Positions 6,603 through 13,719 of a stretch of DNA of 14,358 bases are shown in pieces. Within the stretch, counting starts at the first letter, position 1. Each line of letters starts with the position of its first letter. Below the pieces are notes generated by a model that worked only from the letters and a program-made list of their open reading frames with translations, was not told where the DNA came from and searched no databases. The DNA comes from Verrucomicrobia bacterium 12-59-8 (GTDB lineage Bacteria; Verrucomicrobiota; Verrucomicrobiae; Verrucomicrobiales; Verrucomicrobiaceae). The position numbers and the translations under genes were made by a program. The stretch is taken from contig NCCR01000105.1 of NCBI GenBank assembly GCA_002279765.1, forward strand, positions 1 through 14,358, in the 5' to 3' direction.

Positions 6603-8036
6603 ATGAAACCCACCACGCCCACCCTCGAGTCGCTTTCCACCATTCATGCCGACGGCTCACGCAAGTTTGTCCATCCGGCCGATGTTCATGGCAGGTTCAC
6701 TTCTTGGAGGCGGGTTGCGGCGCTGGTGCTGCTGGTCATTTACATCGCCCTGCCGTGGATTCCGGTAAACGGCTTTCCCGCCGTCTTCCTCGACGTGCAG
6801 GAGCGCCGCTTCCACTTCTTCGGCCTCACCCTCGCCACGCAGGATCTCTGGATCGGCTTCTTCCTCGTCACCGGGCTGGCCTTTGGCCTCTTCTACCTCA
6901 CCTCCCTCTTTGGCCGCCTCTGGTGCGGCTGGACCTGCCCCTACACCGTCTTTCTGGAGCAGCTTTACCGCCGCGTGGAGCGCTGGATCGACGGCGACGG
7001 CCCCGCACGCCGTCAGCTTGAAGACGCGCCATGGACCGCGTCCAAGATCGCCCGCCGCGTGTTCAAGCACGGCGTCTTCCTCCTCATCTCCGCCGCCATC
7101 GCCCACATCTTCCTCAGCTACTTCGTCTCCATCAAGTCGCTCTATGAAATGATGCAGCACTCGCCGAAGCATCACACGCTCGCCTTCGGCGTCGTCCTCT
7201 TCCTCACCGGCGCGCTCTACTTCTCCTTCAGTTGGTTTCGCGAGCAGTTCTGCATCATCCTCTGCCCCTACGGCCGCCTCCAGTCCGCGCTCACGGACGA
7301 CAACTCCGTCGTCATCGGCTACGACAAAAAACGCGGCGAGCCACGCGGCAAAGGCTCCGCCGAAAAACCCGCCGGGGATTGCATCGACTGCCGCCGCTGC
7401 GTGCAGGTCTGCCCCACCGGCATCGACATCCGCAACGGCCTCCAGCTCGAATGCATCGGCTGCGCCGCCTGTGTGGACGCCTGTGACGACATCATGGTCA
7501 AGGTCAAGCGCCCCACCGGCCTCGTGCGCTACGATTCCTACGAGGGCCTCAATGGCGGCAAGACCAAGCTGGTCCGTCCCCGCACCCTCTTTTACACCCT
7601 CATCCTCTTCGTCTGGATCGCCGCCTTCAGCGTTGCCATCACCCGCATCTCACCGCTGCGCGCCAGCGTCGTCCGCATGGGCGGTGCTTCCTTCTACGTG
7701 GACAACGGCATCATCCGCAATCAGTTCCAGCTCCGCATCATCAACAAGCGCAACGCCCCCTCCACCTACAAGATCGAGCTCGTCGGCAACGTGCCTCCAG
7801 CGCTGAAAATCATCGGCATGGATCAAACCATCGACCTGCCGCCCATGGGCGAAGACCTCAAGACCCTCGTCCTCACGCTGCCGCAGGCCGACTACCAGGA
7901 GCGCAGCAAGTTCACCATCAAAGTCACCGACACCACCCGTGGCGACGTCAGCGAAACCCGCGTCATGGAGTACCTCGGCCCCGATCAGCAGTCCGCGCCC
8001 GCCGCCAAGCTCAACGCCAAAGATTTCATTCATTAA
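6603..8036 (+). CDS. ccoG: Cytochrome c oxidase accessory protein CcoG (FixG/RdxA-like ferredoxin)
   Basis: A 477-residue membrane iron-sulfur protein. Membrane segments occur at about 37-55, 83-102, 157-176, 193-210 and 328-346, with cysteine motifs in the membrane-near loops (CGWTCP at 108-113, CIILCP at 217-222). Two [4Fe-4S] clusters are supported by C260, C263, C266, C270 and C284, C287, C290, C294. The C-terminal part (about 350-477) is the extracytoplasmic beta-rich FixG domain. CcoG is reported to reduce Cu(II) during delivery of copper to the CuB site of CcoN, so it belongs to maturation and not to catalysis. The ATG follows the ccoP stop with no gap. All expected motifs are present and the length is normal. 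Confidence 0.95.
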   Translation: MKPTTPTLESLSTIHADGSRKFVHPADVHGRFTSWRRVAALVLLVIYIALPWIPVNGFPAVFLDVQERRFHFFGLTLATQDLWIGFFLVTGLAFGLFYLTSLFGRLWCGWTCPYTVFLEQLYRRVERWIDGDGPARRQLEDAPWTASKIARRVFKHGVFLLISAAIAHIFLSYFVSIKSLYEMMQHSPKHHTLAFGVVLFLTGALYFSFSWFREQFCIILCPYGRLQSALTDDNSVVIGYDKKRGEPRGKGSAEKPAGDCIDCRRCVQVCPTGIDIRNGLQLECIGCAACVDACDDIMVKVKRPTGLVRYDSYEGLNGGKTKLVRPRTLFYTLILFVWIAAFSVAITRISPLRASVVRMGGASFYVDNGIIRNQFQLRIINKRNAPSTYKIELVGNVPPALKIIGMDQTIDLPPMGEDLKTLVLTLPQADYQERSKFTIKVTDTTRGDVSETRVMEYLGPDQQSAPAAKLNAKDFIH

Positions 8037-8087
8037 CCCCCGAACCTGCGGGCGCACACGTCCGCCGCTTCACCCCCAGCCACCTCC

Positions 8088-8243
8088 ATGTTCCCGAAAT
8101 GCATCTCCTCCCGCCCCTGGATCTTTGTGGCTGTCGCATTCATCGGGTTCGTCGCCTGGTGGATGTTCCTGATCACGCTCGCCGTCAAAAACGCGCCGCC
8201 TGAAATCCCGCTCGTCACACGCGCATCCCATGCAGTCCATTGA
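8088..8243 (+). CDS. Short single-span membrane protein in the ccoH position
   Basis: A 51-residue frame from ATG 8088 to TGA 8241-8243. It starts MFPKCISSRPW, then has one membrane segment (about 11-33, IFVAVAFIGFVAWWMFLITLAV) and a short outside tail (KNAPPEIPLV). CcoH/FixH proteins begin in the same way, RPW plus a single span, and follow ccoG, but are usually about 150 residues or more with a periplasmic domain; that domain is absent here. The last 14 bases overlap the next gene in another frame, typical of translational coupling. I call it a truncated or minimal CcoH on context and topology. Alternatively it is an unrelated small membrane subunit. It is too short for routine gene finding. 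Confidence 0.6.
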   Translation: MFPKCISSRPWIFVAVAFIGFVAWWMFLITLAVKNAPPEIPLVTRASHAVH

Positions 8244-8928
8244 CACCAGCGCCGCCGCCTTCCTGGCCGGACTCGTCACCAGCATCCACTGCGTCGGCAT
8301 GTGCGGTCCGCTCTCATGCTCATGGGCGGTTTCATCCAAGCCCGGAGCCTCCAGCTTCATGCGCGACACCGGCCTCTACCACGCCGGACGGCTAGTCTCC
8401 TACTCGCTCGTCGGTGCTCTTGCCGGAGCCATCGGCATCATGCCGCTGCGGTTCTTCCAGCACGGTGCTGGCATCGTGCTGCCCTGGCTGCTCGTCATCG
8501 CCTTTGCCATCGTCGGCATGGGCCTGGAGACCTGCCTGCCCAAGCCCCAGTTTCTGCGCGCCGGCGTGCGCCGCATCCAGACCTTCGCCTTCCGCATGCC
8601 CAGCGCCACCCGCGCCGGGCTCCTCGGCTTTGCCACCCCGCTGCTGCCCTGCGGCCCGCTGTATTTGATGTTCGCCCTCGCCATGGCCAACGGCTCCGCC
8701 CTCAAAGGAGCCGAATTCGCCTTCGCCTTCGGACTCGGCACCCTCCCGCTCCTCTGGATCGCCCAGACCCAGCTCCATCTCATCAGCAGCAAAGTGCAGC
8801 CCCAGACCCTGCGCAAAATCCAGCGCACCCTCGCCCTCTCCGCCGCCCTCATCATGGCCTGGAGACTGCGCGGCACCCTCGACTTCAGCAGCGATGCCAT
8901 CCCCACCTGCTGCCACGCCGTGCTGTAG
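8230..8928 (+). CDS. TauE/SafE (DsbD_2-like) membrane protein of the cbb3 cluster
   Basis: A 232-residue polytopic membrane protein with about six spans. It carries the family's two signatures: SIHCVGMCGPL near the N terminus (C21, C25) and LLPCGPLY in the middle (C141). Proteins of this kind (sulfite exporter TauE/SafE family, DsbD_2 / UreH-like domain) commonly close cbb3 operons. The paired cysteines suggest thiol or copper handling during oxidase assembly, although the true substrate is not established. The start overlaps the preceding small gene by 14 bases. The stop lies five bases from the stop of the convergent LysR gene, so there is no room for a separate terminator between them. Confidence 0.85.
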   Translation: MQSIDTSAAAFLAGLVTSIHCVGMCGPLSCSWAVSSKPGASSFMRDTGLYHAGRLVSYSLVGALAGAIGIMPLRFFQHGAGIVLPWLLVIAFAIVGMGLETCLPKPQFLRAGVRRIQTFAFRMPSATRAGLLGFATPLLPCGPLYLMFALAMANGSALKGAEFAFAFGLGTLPLLWIAQTQLHLISSKVQPQTLRKIQRTLALSAALIMAWRLRGTLDFSSDAIPTCCHAVL

Positions 8929-8933
8929 CCCCG

Positions 8934-9812
8934 CTAGCGCCTGCTCTTCATCAGCTCCCGCAAAATGAGATTCGGAAACCGGCGGCTCGGCGTGATCGCA
9001 TAAAAGCATTCTTTGATCTGCGGAAACTTGTACCGCTCCACCAGCGCACCGCTTTCCAGCTCGTCTTTCACCACGACGGGCGGCACCAGCGTCACTCCAT
9101 GAGTTTCACGCGCCATGAGACGCAGCATCGCCATGTCATCCACCTCCGCAGCGATGATGGGCCGGATGCCGGTTTGATCCATCAGCACATCAAACGCCGT
9201 GCGGATGCTGCTTTCGAGACTCGGCAGCACGATCGGCACCTGGCGCAGGTCTTCAGGGAAGCGGAAGGGCTTCATCCCGCGCTTTTGGTGCCCCACCAGG
9301 CTGACTGACTGCTCATCCAGCAGATGGCTGTGCCAGCCCGTCTCAGCATCCCGGCGCACCGGCGTGTTGGAAAGCACCACATCCAGCGTGTGGTTCTGTA
9401 GCTGCGCCAGCAGTTCGCGCAGCGTGCCGGAGTGGATGATGAGCTCCAAATCATCGCGCGGGATCAGCGGGCGCAGAAAGCTGAGCTGGAAGTTTCTCGA
9501 CAGGTTCGAGGCGGCGCCGACACGCAGCAGGCCCCGACTGCGCCCGGCACGGCCGCGCAGCAGGTCGGTCAGCTCATCTCCGCTGCGGAAGATGGCCGTG
9601 GCATACTCCAGGGCGATCCGGCCTGCCTCCGTCAACACGAGCGCCTTGTGCTTCCGCTCAAACAACGGCTGGCCCAGGCTTTCCTCCAGGCTGCGCAACT
9701 GCACGCTCAGCGCCGACTGCGAGAGCTTCAGATGCTGCGCTGCCTTGGTCAGGCTGCCCTCGGTGGCGATGGCACGGAAGTAACGCAGGTGGTGGTAGTT
9801 CAAAAAGGGCAT
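8934..9812 (-). CDS. LysR-type transcriptional regulator, divergent from sbtA
   Basis: A 292-residue LysR-family protein. The winged helix-turn-helix is at about residues 5-64 (NYHHLRYFRAIATEGSLTKA, then SQSALSVQLRSLEESLG and PLFER), followed by a linker helix and a substrate-binding domain (about 90-292). The start NYHHLRYF resembles the NhaR-like branch more than CbbR. It is transcribed away from sbtA across a very short gap, the usual arrangement for LysR regulators that control the facing gene. I infer that it regulates the sbtA-sbtB-carbonic anhydrase genes in response to a carbon or sodium-related signal; the ligand cannot be read from the sequence. It converges with the oxidase operon at its 3' end, and there is no sign that it regulates that operon. 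Confidence 0.93.
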   Translation of the reverse strand: MPFLNYHHLRYFRAIATEGSLTKAAQHLKLSQSALSVQLRSLEESLGQPLFERKHKALVLTEAGRIALEYATAIFRSGDELTDLLRGRAGRSRGLLRVGAASNLSRNFQLSFLRPLIPRDDLELIIHSGTLRELLAQLQNHTLDVVLSNTPVRRDAETGWHSHLLDEQSVSLVGHQKRGMKPFRFPEDLRQVPIVLPSLESSIRTAFDVLMDQTGIRPIIAAEVDDMAMLRLMARETHGVTLVPPVVVKDELESGALVERYKFPQIKECFYAITPSRRFPNLILRELMKSRR

Positions 9813-9820
9813 GCTCTCAC

Positions 9821-9843
9821 ATTTAGCAAAGCGAACGATAAAT
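9821..9843. promoter_or_regulatory. Candidate LysR operator in the LysR-sbtA divergent gap
   Basis: An imperfect dyad, ATTTAGC (9821-9827) and GATAAAT (9837-9843), has 7-base arms with one mismatch and a 9-base centre. It lies nine bases before the LysR start on one side and 25 before the chosen sbtA start on the other. The position suits a LysR site, but the classical T-N11-A spacing is not clear, so this is tentative. Confidence 0.3.
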
Positions 9844-9868
9844 GCAAAAACATGAATTGGAACGAATC

Positions 9869-10876
9869 ATGGCCTTGGCGGATAAAAGCGGCCTCATGGA
9901 CCTCCTCACTGCTATTCAATCCAATCTTCTCAGCCCCGCCATCCTGTTCTTTGTGCTCGGTGTGTTTGCGGCGGTATCAAAAAGTGATCTCAAGTTTCCC
10001 GAAGCGCTCTACACGACGCTGACGATCTACCTGCTCACAGCCATTGGCTTCAAGGGTGGCGTGGCCATTCATCAGGCGGGCATCGGCGTGGTGTGGCTGC
10101 CAGCCTTGGCGGCGATGGCTCTTGGGGGCTTGATCCCGCTGTGGACTTATCCAGTGCTGCGGAAGGCGGGCGGCTTCAGCATCGAAGATGCAGGGGCCAT
10201 TGCCGCGCACTACGGCAGTGTGAGTGCGGTCACGTTCATCGCGGCGTCAAATTTCCTCAAAAGCATTCACCAGCCCTATGAGAGCTATGCCTCGGCCTTC
10301 CTGGCGGTGATGGAGTCTCCAGCGATCATCGTCGGCGTGATGCTCGGCAAGGGGGCCTTGGGGGGGAAGCTCTCGCTCACGGATGCTGGCATGCGCCATG
10401 CCCTGCGGGACGCGATGCTTGGAAAAGGGGTGCTGCTGCTGGTCGGCTCTCTCATCATCGGTGCCCTCAGCGGACCGAATGGCATGACCATGGTGGAGGG
10501 GTTCTTTGTGACGCCGTTCCAGGGAGTGCTGGCGCTCTTTCTCCTGGAGATGGGCATGGTGGCCGGGCGCAGGCTGGGCGATCTGAAAAAGGTGGGCCTG
10601 TTTCTGGTGGTCTTCGGCATCACCGCGCCTCTGGTTCATGGCACCGTAGGCGTGCTGCTGGGCACCTGGGTGGGGCTGAGCATCGGCGGCACGACACTGC
10701 TGGGCGTGCTGGCCGCCAGCGCCTCCTACATTGCCGCACCTGCTGCGGTGCGCCTTTCCCTGCCAGAGGCCAATCCGACCTACTCACTGACCGCCTCACT
10801 CGCGATCACCTTTCCTTTCAACATCACCTTGGGTGTGCCGCTCTTCTTTCAAATCGCCAAATACCTCAACCCTTGA
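9869..10876 (+). CDS. sbtA: Sodium-dependent bicarbonate transporter family protein SbtA
   Basis: About 335 residues, almost all membrane segments arranged as two similar halves. It matches cyanobacterial SbtA at the key points: NLLSPAILFFVLG near the start, IGFKGGVAI (59-67), HYGSVSAVTF (114-123), MESPAIIVG (148-156), LEMGMVAGRRLGDLKKVG in the second half, and SYIAAPAAVRLSLPEANPT near the end. SbtA imports bicarbonate with sodium across the inner membrane. The loop between the halves is shorter than in Synechocystis (374 residues). The frame is open to an ATG at 9842, but this leaves only 29 bases to the LysR gene. I chose ATG 9869, which has GGAA six bases upstream. ATG 9896 (MDLLTAI) lines up best with Synechocystis and is also possible. 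It is followed directly by sbtB. Confidence 0.92.
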   Translation: MALADKSGLMDLLTAIQSNLLSPAILFFVLGVFAAVSKSDLKFPEALYTTLTIYLLTAIGFKGGVAIHQAGIGVVWLPALAAMALGGLIPLWTYPVLRKAGGFSIEDAGAIAAHYGSVSAVTFIAASNFLKSIHQPYESYASAFLAVMESPAIIVGVMLGKGALGGKLSLTDAGMRHALRDAMLGKGVLLLVGSLIIGALSGPNGMTMVEGFFVTPFQGVLALFLLEMGMVAGRRLGDLKKVGLFLVVFGITAPLVHGTVGVLLGTWVGLSIGGTTLLGVLAASASYIAAPAAVRLSLPEANPTYSLTASLAITFPFNITLGVPLFFQIAKYLNP

Positions 10877-10884
10877 ATCCTACC

Positions 10885-11187
10885 ATGAACCTCCATCCCA
10901 TGAAACGTGTCACCATCATCTGCGAATCGATCCTTGAAGAGCGCGTGATCGCACTCCTCCACGAGATCGGCGCGCATGGCCACACCGCCTTTACCGTGCG
11001 CGGCGACGGCCATCAAGGCGAGCGCATCGCCGACATCACCGAAACGGCCAATGTGCAGATCGAGGTCATTCTGCAGCCCGCCCTGGCCGAGGCACTCCTC
11101 CAGCGTCTGCAGCGCGACCTCTTCGCCGCCTACGCCATGGTGGCCTACGAGAGCGATGTGCGCGTGCTGCGCCCGGAGAAGTTTTAG
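10885..11187 (+). CDS. sbtB: PII-like signalling protein SbtB
   Basis: A 100-residue protein with the PII-type order of strands and helices: KRVTIICESILEERVIALLH, then IGAHGHTAFTVRGDGHQGER (the GxxGHT...GxG region and start of the T-loop), then VQIEVILQPALAEALLQRL and a final strand. It resembles cyanobacterial SbtB, which binds adenine nucleotides including cAMP and regulates SbtA. The C terminus ends at RPEKF, so the CGPEGC-type redox R-loop of Synechocystis SbtB is absent. The frame extends back to a TTG overlapping the sbtA stop; ATG 10885, eight bases after that stop, gives the better family length, and ATG 10900 (MKRVTII) is also possible. Direct adjacency to sbtA supports the call. Confidence 0.9.
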   Translation: MNLHPMKRVTIICESILEERVIALLHEIGAHGHTAFTVRGDGHQGERIADITETANVQIEVILQPALAEALLQRLQRDLFAAYAMVAYESDVRVLRPEKF

Positions 11188-11199
11188 CCGTCCACCACG

Positions 11200-11231
11200 A
11201 TGACACCATCTTCAAATTGCCGTTTTATACT
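11200..11231 (+). promoter_or_regulatory. Weak candidate promoter before the first carbonic anhydrase gene
   Basis: TATACT (11226-11231) is a good -10 box about 34 bases before the ATG. The best -35 candidate, ATGACA (11200-11205), is 20 bases away, longer than ideal. The gap after sbtB is locally AT-rich, unlike the tight spacing of the preceding genes, so a separate start of transcription for the carbonic anhydrase is possible. Confidence 0.25.
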
Positions 11232-11265
11232 ACCACAAACTACCACATACACACATCAAACACAC

Positions 11266-11979
11266 ATGAAAATCCACATCATCTATCCTCTGGCCCTGTT
11301 CTCCCTGGCTGCAATCATGGCCGCATGCATCCGCAACGATGAACCGGCCGCCGACAGCCACGTCACTACGGCGGAGGAGCAAGCCAAGCTCACGCCAGAC
11401 GAAGTTCTGCAGCAGCTCAAAGCAGGAAATCTGCGGTTTCACAGTGGTCACCTGACTCGCCGCAACCATAGCGAACAGATACGCAAATCTGCTCCTGGAC
11501 AGTTCCCCAAGGCCATGGTCCTGAGCTGCGTGGACAGCCGCGTTCCCGTGGAGGACGTCTTTGATCAGGGCATCGGCGATGCCTTCGTCGGCCGTGTCGC
11601 GGGGAACTTTGTGAATGAAGACCTGCTGGGCAGCATGGAGTTTGCCTGCAAAGTCGCCGGTGCCAAAATGATTCTTGTCATGGGCCACCAGCACTGCGGC
11701 GCCATCCGGGGGGCCATCGATGATGTGAAACTGGGCAACCTCACCTCCTTGCTCGCTAAATTAAAACCCGCCGTGGCCATGAGCCAGGACTTCCCAGGAG
11801 AGAAAACCTCCAGCAACCCTTTCTTTGTGAAACGTGTGGCTGAAAACAATGTGCGCTTGTCAGTCGCGAAAATCCGCGCCCAAAGCCCCATTCTCAAAGA
11901 GATGGAAGACAAGGGCCAGATCAAGATCGTCGGCGCTTTCTACCGGCTCACCGATGGCACCCTGGAGTTTGTCGAGTGA
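11266..11979 (+). CDS. Beta-class carbonic anhydrase with lipoprotein-type signal peptide
   Basis: From ATG 11266 the protein has 237 residues. The N terminus, MKIHIIYPLALFSLAAIMAA followed by C21, is a lipoprotein-like signal with a slightly irregular lipobox (Met at -3). The frame runs back to an ATG at 11200, but that would bury the signal sequence. The beta-carbonic anhydrase core is complete: zinc ligands C88, H141, C144, and the D90/R92 pair in CVDSR, with GHQHCG. It interconverts CO2 and bicarbonate. The signal peptide puts this copy outside the cytoplasmic membrane, where it could turn CO2 into bicarbonate for SbtA or trap CO2 that leaks out. It is 84% identical over 206 ungapped residues (33 differences, hand count) to the next gene. 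It lies 78 bases after sbtB. Confidence 0.92.
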   Translation: MKIHIIYPLALFSLAAIMAACIRNDEPAADSHVTTAEEQAKLTPDEVLQQLKAGNLRFHSGHLTRRNHSEQIRKSAPGQFPKAMVLSCVDSRVPVEDVFDQGIGDAFVGRVAGNFVNEDLLGSMEFACKVAGAKMILVMGHQHCGAIRGAIDDVKLGNLTSLLAKLKPAVAMSQDFPGEKTSSNPFFVKRVAENNVRLSVAKIRAQSPILKEMEDKGQIKIVGAFYRLTDGTLEFVE

Positions 11980-11988
11980 GTTGCAATG

Positions 11989-12024
11989 AAGCAGCGGTGC
12001 CATCTTCGAGGTGTCCCGCTGCTT
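11989..12024 (+). terminator. Hairpin just after the first carbonic anhydrase gene
   Basis: AAGCAGCGG (11989-11997) and CCGCTGCTT (12016-12024) are exact reverse complements with an 18-base loop, starting nine bases after the stop codon. No T-run follows, so it is a weak candidate for intrinsic termination and may act as an mRNA 3' stabiliser or attenuator between the two carbonic anhydrase genes. Confidence 0.35.
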
Positions 12025-12174
12025 AATCCCCAGAACAAACCGCACAACGCAATGGCGGCAGTGTGGCGCTGGGGAGTCGGGAAACAGTGCTTGGAGCTAG
12101 GGCCAGGTTGATTCTTCCTGCCTGGGAGAGGAGGGCTGGTTTGACAACCGCAGGAGGCCTTCTAGTCTCCGCCA

Positions 12175-12861
12175 ATGAGTACCCCGCAGGAGGAAATCGA
12201 ACCAGTAGATTTGGAGTTGAAGTACACGCACGCTGACGGCCACGTCACCACGGCGGAGGAACAGGCGCGCCTCACGCCCGATGAAGTCCTGCAGCAGTTT
12301 ATAGACGGGAACAAACGCTTCCGCAGCGGCCAGGTCACTCGCCGCAATCACCGCGAGCAGGTGCGCAAATCCGCGCCCGGCCAGTTTCCCAAGGCCATGG
12401 TCCTCAGTTGCCTCGACAGCCGCGTCCCGGTGGAGGACGTCTTTGACCAGGGCATCGGCGATGTCTTCGTGGGCCGCGTCGCGGGAAATCTGGTGAATGT
12501 GGACCTGCTCGGCAGCATGGAGTTCGCCTGCAAGGTCGCCGGTGCCAAAATGATCCTCGTCATGGGCCACCAGCACTGCGGTGCCATCCGTGGGGCCATT
12601 GAGGATGTGAAGCTCGGCAATCTCACCACCCTCCTCGCCAAGATCAAACCCGCCGTGGCCCTGAGCCAGGATTTCGATGGCGAGAAATCCCCCACCAATC
12701 CTCAATACGTCAAATACGTCGCGGTAAACAACGTGCGCCTCTCCCTTACCAACATCCGCACGCACAGCCCCATCCTCAAAGACATGGAGGACCAGGGCCA
12801 AATCAAGATCGTCGGCGCCTTCTACCGCCTCACCGACGGCACCCTGGAGTTTGTCGAGTGA
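12175..12861 (+). CDS. Beta-class carbonic anhydrase, cytoplasmic paralogue
   Basis: A 228-residue beta-carbonic anhydrase with zinc ligands C79, H132 and C135 and the D81/R83 pair in CLDSR. The sequence from HVTTAEEQ (residue 23) to the LEFVE end aligns without gaps to the preceding gene at 84% identity. Its first 22 residues are acidic and hydrophilic (MSTPQEEIEPVDLELKYTHA) with no signal peptide, so it should stay in the cytoplasm. There it would equilibrate bicarbonate brought in by SbtA with CO2 for carboxylating enzymes. The gene is separated from its paralogue by 195 bases holding a hairpin and nothing else I can identify. A GGAGG sits 17 bases before the ATG, further than usual. It is a tandem duplicate with later change of location. 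Confidence 0.93.
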   Translation: MSTPQEEIEPVDLELKYTHADGHVTTAEEQARLTPDEVLQQFIDGNKRFRSGQVTRRNHREQVRKSAPGQFPKAMVLSCLDSRVPVEDVFDQGIGDVFVGRVAGNLVNVDLLGSMEFACKVAGAKMILVMGHQHCGAIRGAIEDVKLGNLTTLLAKIKPAVALSQDFDGEKSPTNPQYVKYVAVNNVRLSLTNIRTHSPILKDMEDQGQIKIVGAFYRLTDGTLEFVE

Positions 12862-13347
12862 GTGGAAAAGGTGCCGTGTCCTCATCGACACCCTAGCCAT
12901 CCGCCGCTGCTGCCACGCCGTACTTTAAACACGGATGTGCGGAGCGCTGGACAGACAGCCTCAGAAGATAGCATATCGCACAACTCATTTCCGGTTTGGC
13001 GGGCATGAGGGCGTTCGATTGGCCGCAGCGGGGCAGAGGAGCAAAGGTGGCAGGGAAGGAATTCATTCTCTGCTCCCTCTGCCTCTTCGCTCCATTGCGG
13101 TAAAATCGAATGTCCCTTCAACTTCGAAATGGTCTGCTGCCAGGCGTCCTTTTCGGAAATCAGTTTCGCAAAATCTACAGGCCAAGATGCGTGGTAATTC
13201 GCATGAATATCCAACTAATACCTATCCATGATTGGGGGAATGAATAAAACGCATATGTGATTTGACAATGGCGCTCTCAAATAGTTACATGGAAAACATT
13301 CACAGGCACGAAGCTCTTTTTATATGGAAGAGTAGGAATGCAAACAT
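12862..13347. other. Gene-poor stretch with an inverted repeat around GAATTC
   Basis: No believable gene. At about 13031-13095 a purine-rich segment (GGGGCAGAGGAGC, GGCAGGGAAGG) meets a pyrimidine-rich segment (CTCTGCTCC, CTCTGCCTCTTCGCTCC) around GAATTC at 13059. They form an imperfect inverted repeat of about 30 bases per arm, probably another intergenic palindromic element. From about 13190 the sequence becomes clearly richer in A and T up to the next gene. Confidence 0.5.
13262..13290 (+). promoter_or_regulatory. Sigma70-type promoter of the small beta-rich gene
   Basis: A perfect TTGACA (13262-13267) is followed after exactly 17 bases by TTACAT (13285-13290), a poor -10 box. It lies in an AT-rich patch and would start a transcript roughly 50 bases before the GTG at 13348. 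Confidence 0.4.
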
Positions 13348-13719
13348 GTGAAAGATTCAACAACCAATAATGATATGAGCAGTCCAATCGTAGGAACATT
13401 TACCAGCCAGTCTCTGAATGCCAAGCTCGTCGTCGTCAGCGCGGACGACTCGACTGGCAATTTTCAAGGTACGTATAGCCAAGGTGCCACCTCCTGGCAG
13501 ATCACGGGTGTCTGGAATACTTCCACCATGCAGCCCAACGCGGTGTTTCGGTTTACCGGTGGAGTTGCAGGCGCAAGCGTGGCCAACATCATTTCAGGCG
13601 CAGGTGCCGCGTTGGATTGCTTCAACAGCTTCGCCGGGACCACCATTTCCGTCTCGAATGGCACGAATCATGGCTATCTGAGTTCCGTCAGTGGCCCGTT
13701 CACCTTCGTCAAGGGCTGA
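13348..13719 (+). CDS. Small beta-strand-rich protein of unknown function
   Basis: A 123-residue protein, GTG start, with GGAAGAGTAGGA upstream ending about ten bases before it; an ATG at 13375 (MSSPIVGTF) is an alternative without a ribosome site. There is no signal peptide or membrane segment. The sequence is Ser/Thr/Gly-rich with short alternating strands: VGTFTSQ, AKLVVVSADD, GNFQGTYSQ, SWQITGVWN, AVFRFTGG, TTISVSNG and a final GPFTFVKG. The order GTF, GxFxGTY, WxIxGxW, ending GxFTFVK is loosely reminiscent of the avidin/streptavidin barrel, but the biotin-site tryptophans are not evident and I give this low weight. There is a single cysteine. Local base composition upstream is AT-rich, unlike its neighbours, which may mean recent acquisition. 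No neighbour explains it. Confidence 0.6.
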   Translation: MKDSTTNNDMSSPIVGTFTSQSLNAKLVVVSADDSTGNFQGTYSQGATSWQITGVWNTSTMQPNAVFRFTGGVAGASVANIISGAGAALDCFNSFAGTTISVSNGTNHGYLSSVSGPFTFVKG

